The notes beneath the pieces were generated by a model. The model was not told the origin of the DNA and ran no database searches. It saw only the letters and a program-made list of their open reading frames with translations. Shown one piece after another: positions 43,101 to 52,247 of a stretch of DNA of 64,000 bases. Origin of the DNA: Deferribacteres bacterium (GTDB lineage: Bacteria > Zhuqueibacterota > Zhuqueibacteria > Zhuqueibacterales > Geothermadaptataceae); assembly GCA_020633655.1 (NCBI GenBank), contig JACKDF010000009.1, positions 1 through 64,000 on the forward strand, given 5' to 3'. Both the position numbers and the translations under genes were made by a program. How positions within the stretch are numbered: the stretch's first letter is position 1; every line of letters begins with the position of its first letter.

Positions 43101-44558
43101 ATGGTTCGAGAGAAGGAAGCCTTTCTTCGAAGCTTGATTAAATTTTTCGATACAACGATCATATTATTTTCGTTTTTTCTCTCCTATTTCGTCAGTTTTT
43201 ACTTGCGTGAATTTTTCGGAAAAGGGGATATGGCCTTCGCAATTTCTGCGGATCTAAGTGGATTTTTATTTTTTGCTGAAAAAAATATCCTGCTCTGGGT
43301 GAGCTATATCCCAGCCTGGATTATCGTTCTTGGATCCATGGGCGCCTACCACGATATTCGCACGAAATCCATACCATCACAAGCATTCGCTGTAGTAAAA
43401 ACGGCTTTCATAACAACTTTTATTCTCGGCGCGGTTATCTTTCTTTTTAAAATGACACTGACGAGCCGTCTATTTGTTGGAACCTACACAGCGATCACAA
43501 TCGTCATGTTGATCATCGGTAAAATGTTCATGTACAATTTATTGTCGCTCCTGCACGAAAAGGGCTACAATGAAATTAACATTTTATTGGTTGGAACCGG
43601 GAAACGCGCGCGGCAATTCATCCGGTCGGTAAACAAACATTCCAATTGGGGATTGCGCATCGTCGGTTTAGTGGATGATGATCACGGTATGTTCGGTAAA
43701 GAAATCGAAGGTTATCGTGTCCTCGGCCGTATTCAGGATATTCCTTTTATTCTGCATCGCAAAGTAATCGATCGCGTCATTTTCGTGGTTCCGAGGTTGT
43801 GGCTCAACAGGATTGACGAGGCAATTTTGGCGTGCGAGCGTGAGGGGATATCAACCAGTATTTCTATGGATTTATATAATTTGCGCATAGCGAAAGTCCG
43901 GCAGACGGATTTTAGCGGCTTTCCTTTACTGGAATTTGAAACGTTCAGCGCACAGGAATGGGAACTTTTTATAAAACGTACATTTGATATTGTTTTTTCA
44001 ATATTCTTGCTCACTGTTTTATCGCCCATCATGCTCATCATTGCTTTAATTATAAAACTGACATCCAAAGGGCCGATTATGTTTAAACAGAATCGGAGTG
44101 GTTTAAACGGCCGCCAATTTACACTTTATAAATTCCGGTCGATGATAGTTGGTGCAGAAGTGAAAAAGCGCGAATTGATGCGTGCCAACGAGATGGATGG
44201 CCCTGTTTTTAAAATAAAGCATGATCCCCGAATTACCACGATTGGTCGTATTATTCGCAAAACCAGTATGGATGAATTACCCCAGCTTTTCAATGTGCTC
44301 AAAGGTGACATGAGTATTGTTGGGCCCCGTCCGCCGTTGCCTGTTGAAGTTGAGCTTTATCAACTTTGGCAACGCCGCCGGTTGTCGCTAAAGCCAGGTC
44401 TGACCTGTATTTGGCAGGTGAGTGGCCGTAACAATATAAAATTTGAGCGCTGGATGGAAATGGATTTAGAGTACATCGATAACTGGTCCCTCTGGCTGGA
44501 TTTAAAAATATTGTTTCGAACATTTTTTGTCGTACTCACGGGGTACGGCGCAAGTTAG
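43101..44558 (+). CDS. Initiating polyprenyl-phosphate glycosylphosphotransferase (WbaP/WcaJ-like)
   Basis: A 485-residue membrane enzyme that loads the first sugar phosphate on undecaprenyl phosphate. Four N-terminal helices are followed by a Rossmann-like CoA-binding domain (EINILLVGTGKRARQFIRSV). After a further helix near 305-325 comes the catalytic domain: FKQNRSGLNGRQFTLYKFRS near 348-367, TSMDELPQLFNVLKGDMSIV and GPRPPLPVEV, and LKPGLTCIWQVSGRNNI. The catalytic D-E pair is in SMDELPQ. AAGGA precedes the ATG. The sugar may be glucose, galactose or a derivative. Confidence 0.95.
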   Translation: MVREKEAFLRSLIKFFDTTIILFSFFLSYFVSFYLREFFGKGDMAFAISADLSGFLFFAEKNILLWVSYIPAWIIVLGSMGAYHDIRTKSIPSQAFAVVKTAFITTFILGAVIFLFKMTLTSRLFVGTYTAITIVMLIIGKMFMYNLLSLLHEKGYNEINILLVGTGKRARQFIRSVNKHSNWGLRIVGLVDDDHGMFGKEIEGYRVLGRIQDIPFILHRKVIDRVIFVVPRLWLNRIDEAILACEREGISTSISMDLYNLRIAKVRQTDFSGFPLLEFETFSAQEWELFIKRTFDIVFSIFLLTVLSPIMLIIALIIKLTSKGPIMFKQNRSGLNGRQFTLYKFRSMIVGAEVKKRELMRANEMDGPVFKIKHDPRITTIGRIIRKTSMDELPQLFNVLKGDMSIVGPRPPLPVEVELYQLWQRRRLSLKPGLTCIWQVSGRNNIKFERWMEMDLEYIDNWSLWLDLKILFRTFFVVLTGYGAS

Positions 44559-44576
44559 GATACTTTGAGGAATAAA

Positions 44577-44614
44577 ACACGATCGTTAAGGGGATATCCC
44601 CTGAACGATCGTGT
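44577..44614. repeat. 38-base palindrome with GGGGATATCCCC core
   Basis: ACACGATCGTT and AACGATCGTGT flank a palindromic core containing AGGGGATATCCCCT; 18 of 19 base pairs match. It lies between the initiating transferase and the first GT4 gene. It shares the core, but not the arms, with the palindrome at 48730-48777. There is no T tract after it, so it is a poor intrinsic terminator; an operator, protein-binding site or mobile palindromic repeat is possible. Confidence 0.85.
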
Positions 44615-44632
44615 AGTGAAAAGGACTTGAAA

Positions 44633-45820
44633 ATGAAAACATTGATGATTGCACCGCAGCCTTTTTTTCAGCCGCGCGGTACACCTTTCAGTGTTTTGCA
44701 CCGGTGCAAAACGCTTTCAAAACTGGGATACGAAATTGATCTGCTCACTTATCCCATCGGACAGGATGTTGAAATTGAAAATGTAAATATCATTCGTTCG
44801 TATCAGGTACCATTCATTAAAAATATTGCAGTCGGACCTTCGAAGCCGAAGATATTTCTGGATATGTCGCTTTATGCGAAAGCTGTTCGTTTATTAAAAC
44901 AGAATAAATATGATCTGTTGCATACCCACGAGGAAGCCGGATTTATGGGTATACGTCTGGCACGTAAGTTCGAATTGCTGCATCTTTACGATATGCACAG
45001 CAGTCTGCCACAGCAGCTCAATAATTTCAAATACAGCAAGTCACAAATGCTGTTGCGTGTCTTTGATAAGCTCGAGAATGCGACGATTGAGAGTGCCAAT
45101 GCCGTTATTACGATTTGCCCGGAATTGTGGCATTATGTCACAAATAAATTCCCAGGCAAATTCAACAAGCTCATTGAAAATGTAGCGGATAACAGCACGG
45201 TTTTTGGCGAGCACAAAACCGATCCGGAATTCAAACGCCGTTGGAATATCAATGGTGAAAAGCTGATACTATACACGGGTACATTTGAGGCTTATCAAGG
45301 ATTGGATTTGCTTATCCAATCAAGCAAGTGCGTTGTTGCTGAAGAGAATAATGTCAAATTTCTTGTCGTTGGTGGAAAGCCTGAGCAAGTGGAAGCGAGT
45401 AAGAAATTAGCAGAAGAGACGGGTACAGCGGATCATTTCATTTTCACAGGTCAGCGTCCGCCGGAAGAAATTCCGGCATTTATGGATATTGCCGATATTC
45501 TCGTTTCCCCGAGAATTGAAGGCAACAATACGCCTTTAAAAATCTATTCTTATTTGCGATCGGGCATTCCGGTGGTTGCGACACGCCATCTAACGCACAC
45601 GCAGGTTTTAAATGATGATGTGGCCTTGCTCACAGATATCACTCCGGACGATTTTGGTGCCGGCATTTTGAAAGCTGTACAGGATAAATCCCTCGTGCAA
45701 AAAGTGGTAACGAATGCACAAGAATTATCCGAACGCGAATACAGCTATGAGGCGTACATCAAAAAAACAAAAGAAGTCTATCAGTATCTTGAAGCCCTGT
45801 TGAAAAGAAAGCGCGGTTAA
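44633..45820 (+). CDS. Glycosyltransferase family 4 protein (first of three)
   Basis: A 395-residue GT-B enzyme. The N-terminal domain begins MKTLMIAPQPFFQPRGTPFS, with acceptor-side H residues in LLHTHEEAGFMGI. The C-terminal nucleotide-sugar domain has LILYTGTFEAYQGLDLLIQ, HFIFTGQRPPEEIPAFMDIA and the E-x7-E-like region SPRIEGNNTPLKIYSYLRSG near 302-321. The ATG at 44633 follows AAGGACTTGAAA and is chosen over an upstream TTG. The sugar donor is unknown. The asparagine synthetase gene starts 5 bases after it. Confidence 0.9.
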   Translation: MKTLMIAPQPFFQPRGTPFSVLHRCKTLSKLGYEIDLLTYPIGQDVEIENVNIIRSYQVPFIKNIAVGPSKPKIFLDMSLYAKAVRLLKQNKYDLLHTHEEAGFMGIRLARKFELLHLYDMHSSLPQQLNNFKYSKSQMLLRVFDKLENATIESANAVITICPELWHYVTNKFPGKFNKLIENVADNSTVFGEHKTDPEFKRRWNINGEKLILYTGTFEAYQGLDLLIQSSKCVVAEENNVKFLVVGGKPEQVEASKKLAEETGTADHFIFTGQRPPEEIPAFMDIADILVSPRIEGNNTPLKIYSYLRSGIPVVATRHLTHTQVLNDDVALLTDITPDDFGAGILKAVQDKSLVQKVVTNAQELSEREYSYEAYIKKTKEVYQYLEALLKRKRG

Positions 45821-45825
45821 AATAT

Positions 45826-47712
45826 ATGTGTGGAATTGCAGGATTCATCAATTTTGGAAATGGAAACCAGGCAAACGAGCGTGATCTGCGCCGTATGTGT
45901 GATGTCATCATCCATCGCGGACCAGATGAAGACGGCTATTTTGTCTACGATAATGTTGCCCTCGGTATGCGCCGTCTGAGCATTATCGATCTCTCTACCG
46001 GCAAGCAGCCCATCCCCAATGAGGACAAATCCATCTGGATCGTCTTCAATGGTGAGATTTATAATTTTCCGGAATTGCGTAAAGAGCTCGAAGCGAAGGG
46101 GCATAAGTTTCGCACGAAAACGGATACAGAAACTATCGTTCATGCCTATGAAGAATGGGGCACGCTGTGCCCCACAAAGCTCAATGGCATGTTTGCATTC
46201 GCCATCTGGGATAATCGACGTAAACAGCTCTTTTTGGCTCGGGATCGCCTCGGTATCAAACCGCTCTATTATTACGCTGACCGGGATCGGCTGGTTTTTG
46301 GCAGTGAGTTGAAATCACTTTTGGAAATACCGGAAGTTCCTCGTGAAGTGGATGAAAAAGCCTTGGACCTTTTCCTTACTTATGAATACATCCCTGCGCC
46401 GTATAGTATTTTAAAAGGCGTCAAAAAGCTGCCGCAGGGCCATATCCTTGTAGCCAAAGATGGGAAAGTCGAGGTGCAGCAATATTGGGAAGTGAAGTAC
46501 AACGAGAGTGAAAAATCACAGCCGGAGCTTGAGGAAGAATTTATCGAACTCATGCGCGATGCGGTGAAGATTCGTATGATCGCTGATGTGCCTCTTGGCG
46601 CATTCCTGAGCGGTGGCATCGATTCCAGTACGATAGTCGCTTTGATGAGCCAGGTAGCAGACCGGAAAGTAAAGACGTTCTCAATCGGTTTTGAAAACCA
46701 GTCTTATAACGAGCTCGAATATGCCCGGGAAATTGCCAAACATTTCGGGACGGATCACCAGGAATTTATCATCCAGCCGGATATTCTCGACCTGACAGAC
46801 AAACTGATACACCATCTCGATGAACCGCTTGGAGATTTTTCAATATTCCCCACATACCTTGTCTCAAAAATGGCGAGGCAGCATGTAACCGTCGCGCTTT
46901 CCGGTGATGGCGGCGATGAACTTTTTGGCGGCTACGATACCTATATTGCCAATCGTATGGACATGAAATACCGGCAAAAGGTACCGCAGTTTGTACGTGA
47001 AAAAATGATCAGTCCACTCGTTGGATTATTACCGCCAACCGAAAAGAAAAAAGGTTTTATTAATAAATCAAAACGTTTTGTCGAAGGCAGCAATCTGCCA
47101 TTGGAATTGCAGCATACCCGCTGGATGACTTTTGTTGCGGAACATGAGAAGCAGGCGCTTTACACGCCTGATTTGTTGCAGGCCCGGAATGGATCATCGG
47201 CATTTGATTTCATGCGGGATTATTTCAACAAAGCGAAATCGAAGGACCCCCTCAACCGACAGCTTTATGTTGATACAAAAACCTATTTATGTGATAATAT
47301 TCTCGTAAAGGTCGATCGTATGAGTATGGCGGTTTCCCTGGAAGCCCGGGTGCCATTTCTCGATTATCGGGTCGTTGAATTCGCTGCACGTGTGCCGGGT
47401 GTGATGAAAATGCACAATGGCCGTACAAAAATTCTCGTGAAGGATGCGTTACAAAAATTATTGCCGGAAAAAATTACCAACCGGGGTAAAGAAGGCTTTA
47501 GTATTCCAATAAAAAACTGGCTGAAATCGGACTTAAAACCGCTCATGCTGGACGTGCTGGCCTCCGATAAAATTCGTCGTGATAATTTTTTTGATGTGAA
47601 AACGGTTGAAAGATTAATTGATGAACATCTGCGGAATAAAGAAAACCACAGTCACCGTCTCTGGGCGCTCATGGTTTTTCAAATTTGGCAGCAAACATAT
47701 TTAGGAAAATAA
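45826..47712 (+). CDS. asnB: Glutamine-hydrolysing asparagine synthetase family protein
   Basis: A 628-residue AsnB-type amidotransferase. The N-terminal nucleophile Cys2 is present (MCGIAGFINF), as are RGPDEDGYFV and the glutaminase loop with IVFNGEIYNF. The ATP-pyrophosphatase loop is FLSGGIDSSTIVAL near 260-273, with ALSGDGGDELFGGYDTY near 354-370. Inside a glycan cluster such enzymes often amidate sugar carboxylates or aminate a sugar rather than make free asparagine; that is inference. The next gene begins at the base after its stop. Compare the second copy at 52248, which lacks Cys2. Confidence 0.93.
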   Translation: MCGIAGFINFGNGNQANERDLRRMCDVIIHRGPDEDGYFVYDNVALGMRRLSIIDLSTGKQPIPNEDKSIWIVFNGEIYNFPELRKELEAKGHKFRTKTDTETIVHAYEEWGTLCPTKLNGMFAFAIWDNRRKQLFLARDRLGIKPLYYYADRDRLVFGSELKSLLEIPEVPREVDEKALDLFLTYEYIPAPYSILKGVKKLPQGHILVAKDGKVEVQQYWEVKYNESEKSQPELEEEFIELMRDAVKIRMIADVPLGAFLSGGIDSSTIVALMSQVADRKVKTFSIGFENQSYNELEYAREIAKHFGTDHQEFIIQPDILDLTDKLIHHLDEPLGDFSIFPTYLVSKMARQHVTVALSGDGGDELFGGYDTYIANRMDMKYRQKVPQFVREKMISPLVGLLPPTEKKKGFINKSKRFVEGSNLPLELQHTRWMTFVAEHEKQALYTPDLLQARNGSSAFDFMRDYFNKAKSKDPLNRQLYVDTKTYLCDNILVKVDRMSMAVSLEARVPFLDYRVVEFAARVPGVMKMHNGRTKILVKDALQKLLPEKITNRGKEGFSIPIKNWLKSDLKPLMLDVLASDKIRRDNFFDVKTVERLIDEHLRNKENHSHRLWALMVFQIWQQTYLGK

Positions 47713-48693
47713 ATGAAAGCATTGGTGACCGGGGCAAACGGTTTTACAGGAAGTTATCTCACCAAACATCTGCTGGCTAAAGGCTACGATGTCCGCGTGC
47801 TCGTGCGCAAAGCATCCAACCTGGAGACACTGAAAGGGCTCGATGTCGAGTATTTTTACGGTGATTTGGGCAAAGATGAAAATGTGTACGGCGCCGCAGA
47901 GGGCATCGATGTGGTTTTTCATATCGCAGCGCTGTTCCGTGCGGAAGATGTGCCGAAAAGTGCTTTTTGGGATGTTAATCTCGAGGGTACGCGCAAGATG
48001 CTCGAAGAAGCGAAACGTGCCGGAGTAAAACGTTTCGTGCACTGCAGCACAGTCGGTGTACAGGGCGAGATCGATAATCCACCGGCCACCGAAGACGCAC
48101 CGTACAAACCGGGTGATTACTACCAGGAATCAAAAATGGACGGCGAAAAATACGCACTGGAATTCTTCAAACGCGAAAATTTACCAGGCACAGTTGTGCG
48201 GCCTGTGGGAATTTATGGTCCCGGTGATGATCGATTTCTCAAGATTTTCAAGTTTATTCACAACGGCAAATTTCGTATGATCGGCAACGGCAAAGTGTTG
48301 TACCACCTGACTTTTGTCGAAGACCTGGTCGCAGGCATCGCCCTCGCCGGCGAGCGCGAGGAAGCACTCGGTGAAATTTTTACCATCGGTGGCGAAGGCT
48401 ACCTTACCCTGGGCGAACTTGTAGCGAAAATCGCTACAATTCTTAAACGGGATGTTCCGAAAACGAAAATTCCGGTATGGCCTGTTTGGACTGCCGGACT
48501 ACTGTGTGAAATCGTCTGCCGTCCCATCGGCATTGCTCCGCCGATATACCGCCGTCGCGTCGACTTTTTTATCAAAGACCGGGCGTTTGATATTTCCAAA
48601 GCAAAAAAACTGCTGGGATATCAGCCAAAAATCGCACTGGAAGATGGTTTAACGCGGACTGCAAGCTGGTATGCAGAAAAAGGCTGGTTGTAG
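47713..48693 (+). CDS. NAD-dependent epimerase/dehydratase (extended SDR)
   Basis: A 326-residue SDR. The cofactor loop TGANGFTGSYLTKHL is at about 6-20; DVVFHIAALFRAEDVPKS and HCSTVGVQGEI precede the catalytic YQESKMDGE near 137-145; RPVGIYGPGDDRFL follows. Extended SDRs of this type resemble dihydroflavonol-4-reductase-like and sugar-nucleotide epimerases; the substrate is unclear. AGGA precedes the ATG, which directly abuts the asnB stop, so both are co-translated. A cluster of palindromes follows the gene. Confidence 0.88.
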   Translation: MKALVTGANGFTGSYLTKHLLAKGYDVRVLVRKASNLETLKGLDVEYFYGDLGKDENVYGAAEGIDVVFHIAALFRAEDVPKSAFWDVNLEGTRKMLEEAKRAGVKRFVHCSTVGVQGEIDNPPATEDAPYKPGDYYQESKMDGEKYALEFFKRENLPGTVVRPVGIYGPGDDRFLKIFKFIHNGKFRMIGNGKVLYHLTFVEDLVAGIALAGEREEALGEIFTIGGEGYLTLGELVAKIATILKRDVPKTKIPVWPVWTAGLLCEIVCRPIGIAPPIYRRRVDFFIKDRAFDISKAKKLLGYQPKIALEDGLTRTASWYAEKGWL

Positions 48694-48729
48694 GCATATA
48701 AATGATATTTGCCCATAAAATACAATTCA

Positions 48730-48777
48730 CCCCCAAAAGATAGTTCAGGGGATATCCCCTGAACTATCTTTTGGGGG
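48730..48777. repeat. Perfect 48-base palindrome with GGGGATATCCCC core
   Basis: The left half starts CCCCCAAAAGATAGTTC and the right half is its exact complement, ending in GAACTATCTTTTGGGGG: 24 matched pairs with no loop, centred on GATATC at 48751-48756. It shares CAGGGGATATCCCCTG or close variants with 44577-44614 and with the centre of 62705-62782. It sits in a 230-base gap after the SDR gene. Confidence 0.92.
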
Positions 48778-48802
48778 CAACTAGGATTCACTTTCCAAAA
48801 CT

Positions 48803-48907
48803 CATTACCACACTCAGTGTGGTGATGTAAAGCGGACGCTCTGCGTCCAATCGAATACAGGACGCTGGAGCGTCCATGCAAACGTCATCGAGTGGAGTGT
48901 GATGACG
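48803..48907. repeat. Cluster of small hairpins before the acyltransferase gene
   Basis: Four stems occur in a row: CCACACTcAGTGTGG (about 48808-48822), GGACGCtctGCGTCC (48834-48848), GGACGCTggAGCGTCC (48860-48875) and CGTCATC with GATGACG (48883-48889, 48901-48907). Two of them share GGACGC. The last ends 17 bases before the acyltransferase start. They look like a palindromic intergenic repeat. Confidence 0.75.
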
Positions 48908-48923
48908 AGAATCAGGACAGATT

Positions 48924-49706
48924 ATGAGCGAAAACGGCATTAAAAAAGAAACCGTCGAAATTCAGCGCGAACTTTTCGACGCCGACAAATCGAAGCTGAA
49001 AAAATACCAGGAACTCATCATCGGTGGCGGCGGGATGGGTAGCCTGATCAAATACGAACTCATCACCACCTTCACATCTTTTTTACCTGGAGCCTTCGGG
49101 CTTCTGTTGCGCAGTAAACTTTTCCCCAAATTGCTTGGAAAATGCGGCCGCAATGTCACTTTCGGCACCAACGTCGTTTTGCGCCATCCCGGCAAAATAC
49201 ATATCGGTGATAATGTTGTTATCGACGATAACGTCGTGCTTGATGCCAAAGGAGCAGACAACAAAGGATTGTTTATCGGCAATGGCGTCTTCGTTGGCCG
49301 CAACACCATTCTGAGCTGCAAAAACGGAGATATCATTTTAGACGATGGCGCCAATATTGGCTTTAACTGTGAAATTTTCTCTGCTAATAAAGTGAGCATC
49401 GGCAAAGGTGTGCTTATGGCGGCTTATACCTATCTTGTCGGCGGTACGCACACATTTAACCGTACCGATATTCCGATGATTCAACAGGAACGGGAAGCTC
49501 GAGGTATAGCTGTTGGTGACGGCGCCTGGCTCGGCGCCCACGCCGTTGTTTTTGACGGCACCAATATTGGCAAGGAATGTGTTATCGGTGCCGGTTCTAT
49601 CGTCAATCGTGATATTCCTGACTGGCAGATTGCGGTCGGCACCCCTGCAAAACCTGTCAAAGACCGCCGGCAATTGGCCGAAGACGAAGAAGGAATCGAA
49701 GTTTAG
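48924..49706 (+). CDS. Hexapeptide-repeat acyltransferase
   Basis: A 260-residue left-handed beta-helix acyltransferase related to maltose/galactoside O-acetyltransferases. Repeats run from about residue 85 to 225 (IGDNVVIDDNVVLDAKG, GNGVFVGRNTILSCKNGDI, IGKGVLMAAYTYLVGGTHTF, DGAWLGAHAVVFDGTNIGKE), ending with the usual GAGSIVNRDIPDWQIAVGTPAK cap split over two turns. A histidine in GGTHTF is the likely catalytic base. It probably O-acetylates a sugar of the polymer. AGGA precedes the ATG. Confidence 0.92.
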   Translation: MSENGIKKETVEIQRELFDADKSKLKKYQELIIGGGGMGSLIKYELITTFTSFLPGAFGLLLRSKLFPKLLGKCGRNVTFGTNVVLRHPGKIHIGDNVVIDDNVVLDAKGADNKGLFIGNGVFVGRNTILSCKNGDIILDDGANIGFNCEIFSANKVSIGKGVLMAAYTYLVGGTHTFNRTDIPMIQQEREARGIAVGDGAWLGAHAVVFDGTNIGKECVIGAGSIVNRDIPDWQIAVGTPAKPVKDRRQLAEDEEGIEV

Positions 49707-49719
49707 GAGATTTTTTATT

Positions 49720-50853
49720 ATGGCTGATCCGATCCGCGTGCTGCACGTGATCGACAAATTCTCTATGGATGGAGTGAACCCCAGCAGCTGTTCCCGCCTT
49801 TTTGCCCAATGGATTCCTCTGCATAACAAAGAGAAATTTCAAGTAGACGTCGTTGGATTGCGACCAAAAGATGCTTCCGGAGCGTATTTGGAGCAACATG
49901 GCATAAAGGTTTATTATATTGAAGAGGGCAAATACAGCCCGAAAAATATCAATGCAATTGCAGAAATCGCCCGTAAGGGGAACTATGATATATTGCATTT
50001 ACATGGCTATAGTTCGGCCAATTTTGGCCGTTTAGCCGGCAAAAAAAGCGGTGCGAAGACCATTGTTCACGAGCACGCTGTGCTCAAAGTGCTGCCGCAT
50101 CAATACATCATCGACTGGCTGCTTCGCAACAAAGGGGATGTCGGGCTTGGCGTTTCAAAGGCCGTCAAAGAATTTATGGTCAAAGGCCGATCCGTCCCCT
50201 CAGATGCAATCGATGTCATCTGGAATGGGATTCCAATCCAGGAATTCACCCGGATCGACGCGGGCAAAGTCGCGCAATTCCGGGAAAGCCTTGATGTCCC
50301 GAATGACGCTTTTCTCATTGGCACAGTGACCCGTTTACGTGAGGAAAAAGGCAATAAATATCTCCTCGACGCTTTTGCTGAAATCGCAAAAAGCAATTCG
50401 AATGTCTACCTCGTACTGGTTGGCGATGGGCCTTTGAAAGCTGAATTGCAGCAGCAAGCGCACACGCTGAACGTTGCTGCACGAATACGGTTTACCGGTT
50501 TTGTGGCGGATATTCCGGTCGCACTGGGAGCGTTGGATTTAGTAGTCATTCCCTCTTTGCGGGAAGGATTCGGTCTGGCGTTGGTAGAGGCAATGGCCGC
50601 AGGCAAACCGATTGTTGCATCTTACGTGGGAGGGATGCGCGAATTGGCCGAAAATGAACGTAATGCGCTCATGACACCACCAGCGGATGTATCGGCATTG
50701 GTTCAGGCAATAAATAGGTTGATCAACGATGTTCCCTTCCGAACGAAAATTTCCGCCCAGGCACGGAAAGATGCAGAGCAATACAGCATTGAAAAAAATG
50801 TGGAAAAGCTGGAAGAATTGTACACACGTATGACAAACGGCAGGAAAGAGTGA
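49720..50853 (+). CDS. Glycosyltransferase family 4 protein (second of three)
   Basis: A 377-residue GT-B enzyme, starting at the ATG at 49720 behind AGGAGA. The N-terminal domain is MADPIRVLHVIDKFSMDG, with DILHLHGYSSANFGRLAG; the donor domain has LIGTVTRLREEKGNKYLLDA, VLVGDGPLKAELQQ and the E-x7-E motif SLREGFGLALVEAMAAGKP near 280-298. It resembles retaining GT4 enzymes of capsule loci; the sugar is unknown. The deacetylase gene follows 4 bases after the stop. Confidence 0.93.
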   Translation: MADPIRVLHVIDKFSMDGVNPSSCSRLFAQWIPLHNKEKFQVDVVGLRPKDASGAYLEQHGIKVYYIEEGKYSPKNINAIAEIARKGNYDILHLHGYSSANFGRLAGKKSGAKTIVHEHAVLKVLPHQYIIDWLLRNKGDVGLGVSKAVKEFMVKGRSVPSDAIDVIWNGIPIQEFTRIDAGKVAQFRESLDVPNDAFLIGTVTRLREEKGNKYLLDAFAEIAKSNSNVYLVLVGDGPLKAELQQQAHTLNVAARIRFTGFVADIPVALGALDLVVIPSLREGFGLALVEAMAAGKPIVASYVGGMRELAENERNALMTPPADVSALVQAINRLINDVPFRTKISAQARKDAEQYSIEKNVEKLEELYTRMTNGRKE

Positions 50854-50857
50854 CCCG

Positions 50858-52093
50858 ATGTTCTCAACCTATGCCCACAAACTCCGTTGGAGTTATCGTA
50901 AAAATTGGCCAGATATTCAGGGTATCCTTTTAAAGAAATATCCTGATTTTGTTTTCAATTCGTCGCCCTCTTCTCTGGAAAATCAGGTACCTGTTTTTGT
51001 GTTTCATTCCGTTGATCCTATTACTTTTGAAGAACAACTCCTCTATCTGAAGAAAAACGGTTACAGAACCCTGAATGCGGACGATTTGCTCCAGATTTTA
51101 AAAGGGAAGAAAACTTTGCAGGAGCGCTCTGTTGTACTTACTTTTGATGATGGTGTCGCATCCCTGTATTCTGTTGCCTGGCCGTTGCTGAAAAAATATG
51201 AATACCAGGCCATCTCCTTTCTCATACCCGGATGTATAACAGACGAAGCACCGCCCTCCGCCAGTTTTGACGATTATTTGTCCGGTCAGGTGCCTTTTGA
51301 AAAATTGCTTGAGCGCGAGCAGGGCGATTTCCCACTGTGCTCGTGGCAGGAAATAAATGAAATACATCAGTCGGGGGAAATAGATTTTCAGGCACATACG
51401 ATGTACCACCATCTGGTTAATATCCAACCACAGGTCGTGGATTACATCAACCCAAATTTTGATTTTTATTTTTATGCAAACGTTCATGTGCCTGTTTTTT
51501 ATGAAGACGGCAAACCGAATTACGCACGTGATGTTGCGGTCGGAACGCCGGTTTATCGCGCTGAGCCACGCATGAGTGCTGTTCCACAGTATTTCGATAA
51601 TGAAGACGTACGCAAAGCCTGTGTCGAATTTGTCAATAAGAAAGGCCGGGCGAGTTTTTTTATGAAAGTGGATTGGCGTAAGCAATTATCGAAGTTTTAC
51701 ACGAAACAAGTTGAGAAATACGGCCTTGGCACCTTTGAAGGTCAGGAAGAGATGCGGCAGGATATTTTATGGGATTTTGAAACTTGTAAAAGTGAAATTG
51801 AAAAGAATGTCCATGGTAAGAAAGTGGAACACTTCTGTTTTCCATGGTTTATCGGTTCAGAGACTGCAATTGAATTGGCACGACAAGCGGGTTTCCGTTC
51901 GCTTTACTGGGGTGTTTTACCGGATCGCAAATGCAATTCTCCTCATGATAATCCGTTGCGAATAGTGCGTATCGAAGATCGCTTTCTGCATTTGCTGCCA
52001 GGAGATGGCCGCCGCACTCTACCGCAAGTCGTCTCAGAGAAAGTATCGAAATATTTGCCGATATTTAAAAAACGGCTACAGAATGCTAAATAA
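50858..52093 (+). CDS. Polysaccharide deacetylase (NodB-like)
   Basis: A 411-residue carbohydrate esterase family 4 protein. The metal and base motif TFDDG is in RSVVLTFDDGVASLYS near residues 89-104, and the H-x3-H metal motif is FQAHTMYHHLVN near 179-190. CFPWFIGSETAIELARQAGF near 326-345 matches the distal conserved region. A long insert between motif 2 and the C-terminal part (residues 195-300) is unusual. There is no signal peptide, so it may act on a cytoplasmic lipid-linked intermediate. GGAAAGAG precedes the ATG. Confidence 0.9.
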   Translation: MFSTYAHKLRWSYRKNWPDIQGILLKKYPDFVFNSSPSSLENQVPVFVFHSVDPITFEEQLLYLKKNGYRTLNADDLLQILKGKKTLQERSVVLTFDDGVASLYSVAWPLLKKYEYQAISFLIPGCITDEAPPSASFDDYLSGQVPFEKLLEREQGDFPLCSWQEINEIHQSGEIDFQAHTMYHHLVNIQPQVVDYINPNFDFYFYANVHVPVFYEDGKPNYARDVAVGTPVYRAEPRMSAVPQYFDNEDVRKACVEFVNKKGRASFFMKVDWRKQLSKFYTKQVEKYGLGTFEGQEEMRQDILWDFETCKSEIEKNVHGKKVEHFCFPWFIGSETAIELARQAGFRSLYWGVLPDRKCNSPHDNPLRIVRIEDRFLHLLPGDGRRTLPQVVSEKVSKYLPIFKKRLQNAK

Positions 52094-52113
52094 AAAATAT
52101 TGGGATTGCATTT

Positions 52114-52203
52114 CCCTGTCAATCCCGGGTGCTTTTGCCGGGAATCCACGATGTACTAAAATTTACAAATGGTGGATTCCGGCTAATAACTGACCGGAAT
52201 GAC
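52114..52203. repeat. CATTCCGG palindromic repeat (family A, copy 3, reversed)
   Basis: Segments GCCGGGAATCCAC near 52138 and GTGGATTCCGGC near 52172 pair, with GACCGGAATGAC at the right end. Read on the minus strand, the right half aligns with the first 40 bases of the copy at 8579 (GTCATTCCGGT, then TTAGCCGGAATCCA). It fills most of the gap between the deacetylase and the second asparagine-synthetase-like gene. Confidence 0.75.
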
Positions 52204-52247
52204 ATATACTGGCTTTCCTGAATACAAGCAAATAAACGAGGACAAGC

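Noticed and set aside
49513..49719. Longer start for the second GT4 gene inside the acyltransferase gene
   Set aside because: The extra residues are an out-of-frame reading of the acyltransferase repeats, and AGGAGA precedes the ATG at 49720.
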